From assembly GCA_022482815.1 (NCBI GenBank), contig JAKVOM010000001.1, positions 1,488,001 to 1,552,000 on the forward strand: DNA of 64,000 nt. The letters are read 5' to 3'. A program made the translations under genes and the position numbers. Under the pieces are notes generated by a model. That model saw only the letters and a program-made list of their open reading frames with translations. It searched no databases and was not told the DNA's origin. Shown one piece after another: positions 63,655-64,000 of the stretch (its first letter is position 1; each line of letters starts with the position of its first letter). Source of the DNA: Acidaminococcus sp. (lineage in GTDB: Bacteria > Bacillota > Negativicutes > Acidaminococcales > Acidaminococcaceae).

Positions 63655-64000
63655 GTGAAATTTGATACGAAAATCAAGATTGTTTTGTGGGATGGACTTG
63701 AGACTTGGCAGGCTCTGAATGTGAATGCATTTTTGATGAGCGGGATTGCCGGTACGCAGAATATTATCGGCAAACCGTATATGGATGCGGACGGCCAGGA
63801 ATATCTGCCCATGTCACAGCAGCCTGTCATGATTCATAGCGCCAGTAAAGAAGAGCTGCAGGAATTACTGCAGAAAACCATAGCCAGAGGAGATATCGCA
63901 GTCGCCATCTATCCGGAAGAATTGTTCGAAACCTTTGATGATGAGGCTAATCGCGCGGCCGTAGCCCGTTTTGCCACGGAAGACCTGAATCTTGTCGGCA
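63655..64000 (+). CDS. DUF2000-family protein, 5' part (runs off the window)
   Basis: The first 115 codons of an open frame that continues beyond the right edge. GTG 63655 follows AAGGAGG by 7 bp. The translation opens MKFDTKIKIVLWDGLETWQA and goes on with LNVNAFLMSGIAG, IIGKPYMDADGQEYLPM and QQPVMIHSAS, the pattern of DUF2000 proteins, a small family with a peptidyl-tRNA-hydrolase-like fold and no known function. Its promoter overlaps a candidate operator of the divergent LysR regulator, so it is probably its target. Confidence 0.75.
   Translation, partial: MKFDTKIKIVLWDGLETWQALNVNAFLMSGIAGTQNIIGKPYMDADGQEYLPMSQQPVMIHSASKEELQELLQKTIARGDIAVAIYPEELFETFDDEANRAAVARFATEDLNLVG

Overview
The window reads as chromosome of a Gram-negative-type Firmicute (class Negativicutes, probably Acidaminococcaceae; the family is an inference). 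Two things support this. The central genes follow the Firmicute order mfd, spoVB-like flippase, mazG, HU, divIC/ftsB, S1-domain protein, tilS, hpt, ftsH, with birA, coaX and dusB after it. Yet an outer-membrane-type beta-barrel protein is encoded at 49987-51690, which implies an outer membrane. No rRNA, tRNA or CRISPR array was recognised. Strand use is mostly plus.

Layout. 1-9.1 kb: end of an M48 metalloprotease, an FkbM methyltransferase, an ABC importer of the TrpXYZ type, lysA, a CLC chloride transporter with unusual pore residues, and a GT4 glycosyltransferase. 9.26-10.65 kb: a complete ISL3-family insertion sequence with an 8-bp target duplication. 10.8-12.8 kb (minus strand): pyridoxamine kinase, ECF-type S component and a small radical SAM protein. 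13-18 kb: rarA, acpS, nnr (NAD(P)HX repair), a cell-wall amidase and a GerMN lipoprotein. 18.5-20 kb (minus): putP. 20.4-36.4 kb: DUF1934-argS, pyrG, glpX, then the mfd-to-ftsH block. 36.4-40.2 kb: birA, coaX and dusB, separated by repeat-rich spacers. 40.6-43.7 kb: a copper P-type ATPase with three extra metal-binding domains at its C-terminus.

44.0-45.3 kb is a small AT-rich mobile remnant: a 5'-truncated IS1595-type transposase next to a lincosamide nucleotidyltransferase gene matching lnu(C). Directly after it, behind a good promoter, lies the most interesting part of the window. It is a tightly packed run of plus-strand genes (45.5-60.4 kb) that looks like a c-di-GMP-linked exopolysaccharide system. 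It encodes a GGDEF protein, a GGDEF-EAL-PAS protein separated by one in-frame TGA from a PAS-GGDEF part, a coiled-coil/beta-barrel outer-membrane protein, a UDP-HexNAc-type dehydrogenase, and a PilZ-GT2 synthase with hyaluronan/chitin-synthase-like motifs. It also encodes three NodB-fold proteins, carrying four NodB-like domains of which only one keeps the catalytic motifs, and a GH18-like protein. The proposed flow is: cyclic-di-GMP turnover sets synthase activity, the dehydrogenase supplies an amino-sugar uronate precursor, the GT2 polymerises and extrudes, the deacetylase/hydrolase proteins trim in the periplasm, and the barrel exports.

60.4-62.3 kb is an IS1182-family element, followed by a LysR regulator divergent from a DUF2000 gene that runs off the right edge. 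Long spacers are filled with two dispersed, hairpin-rich repeat families, called R1 and R2 here; both complete insertion sequences sit in or against R1 copies.
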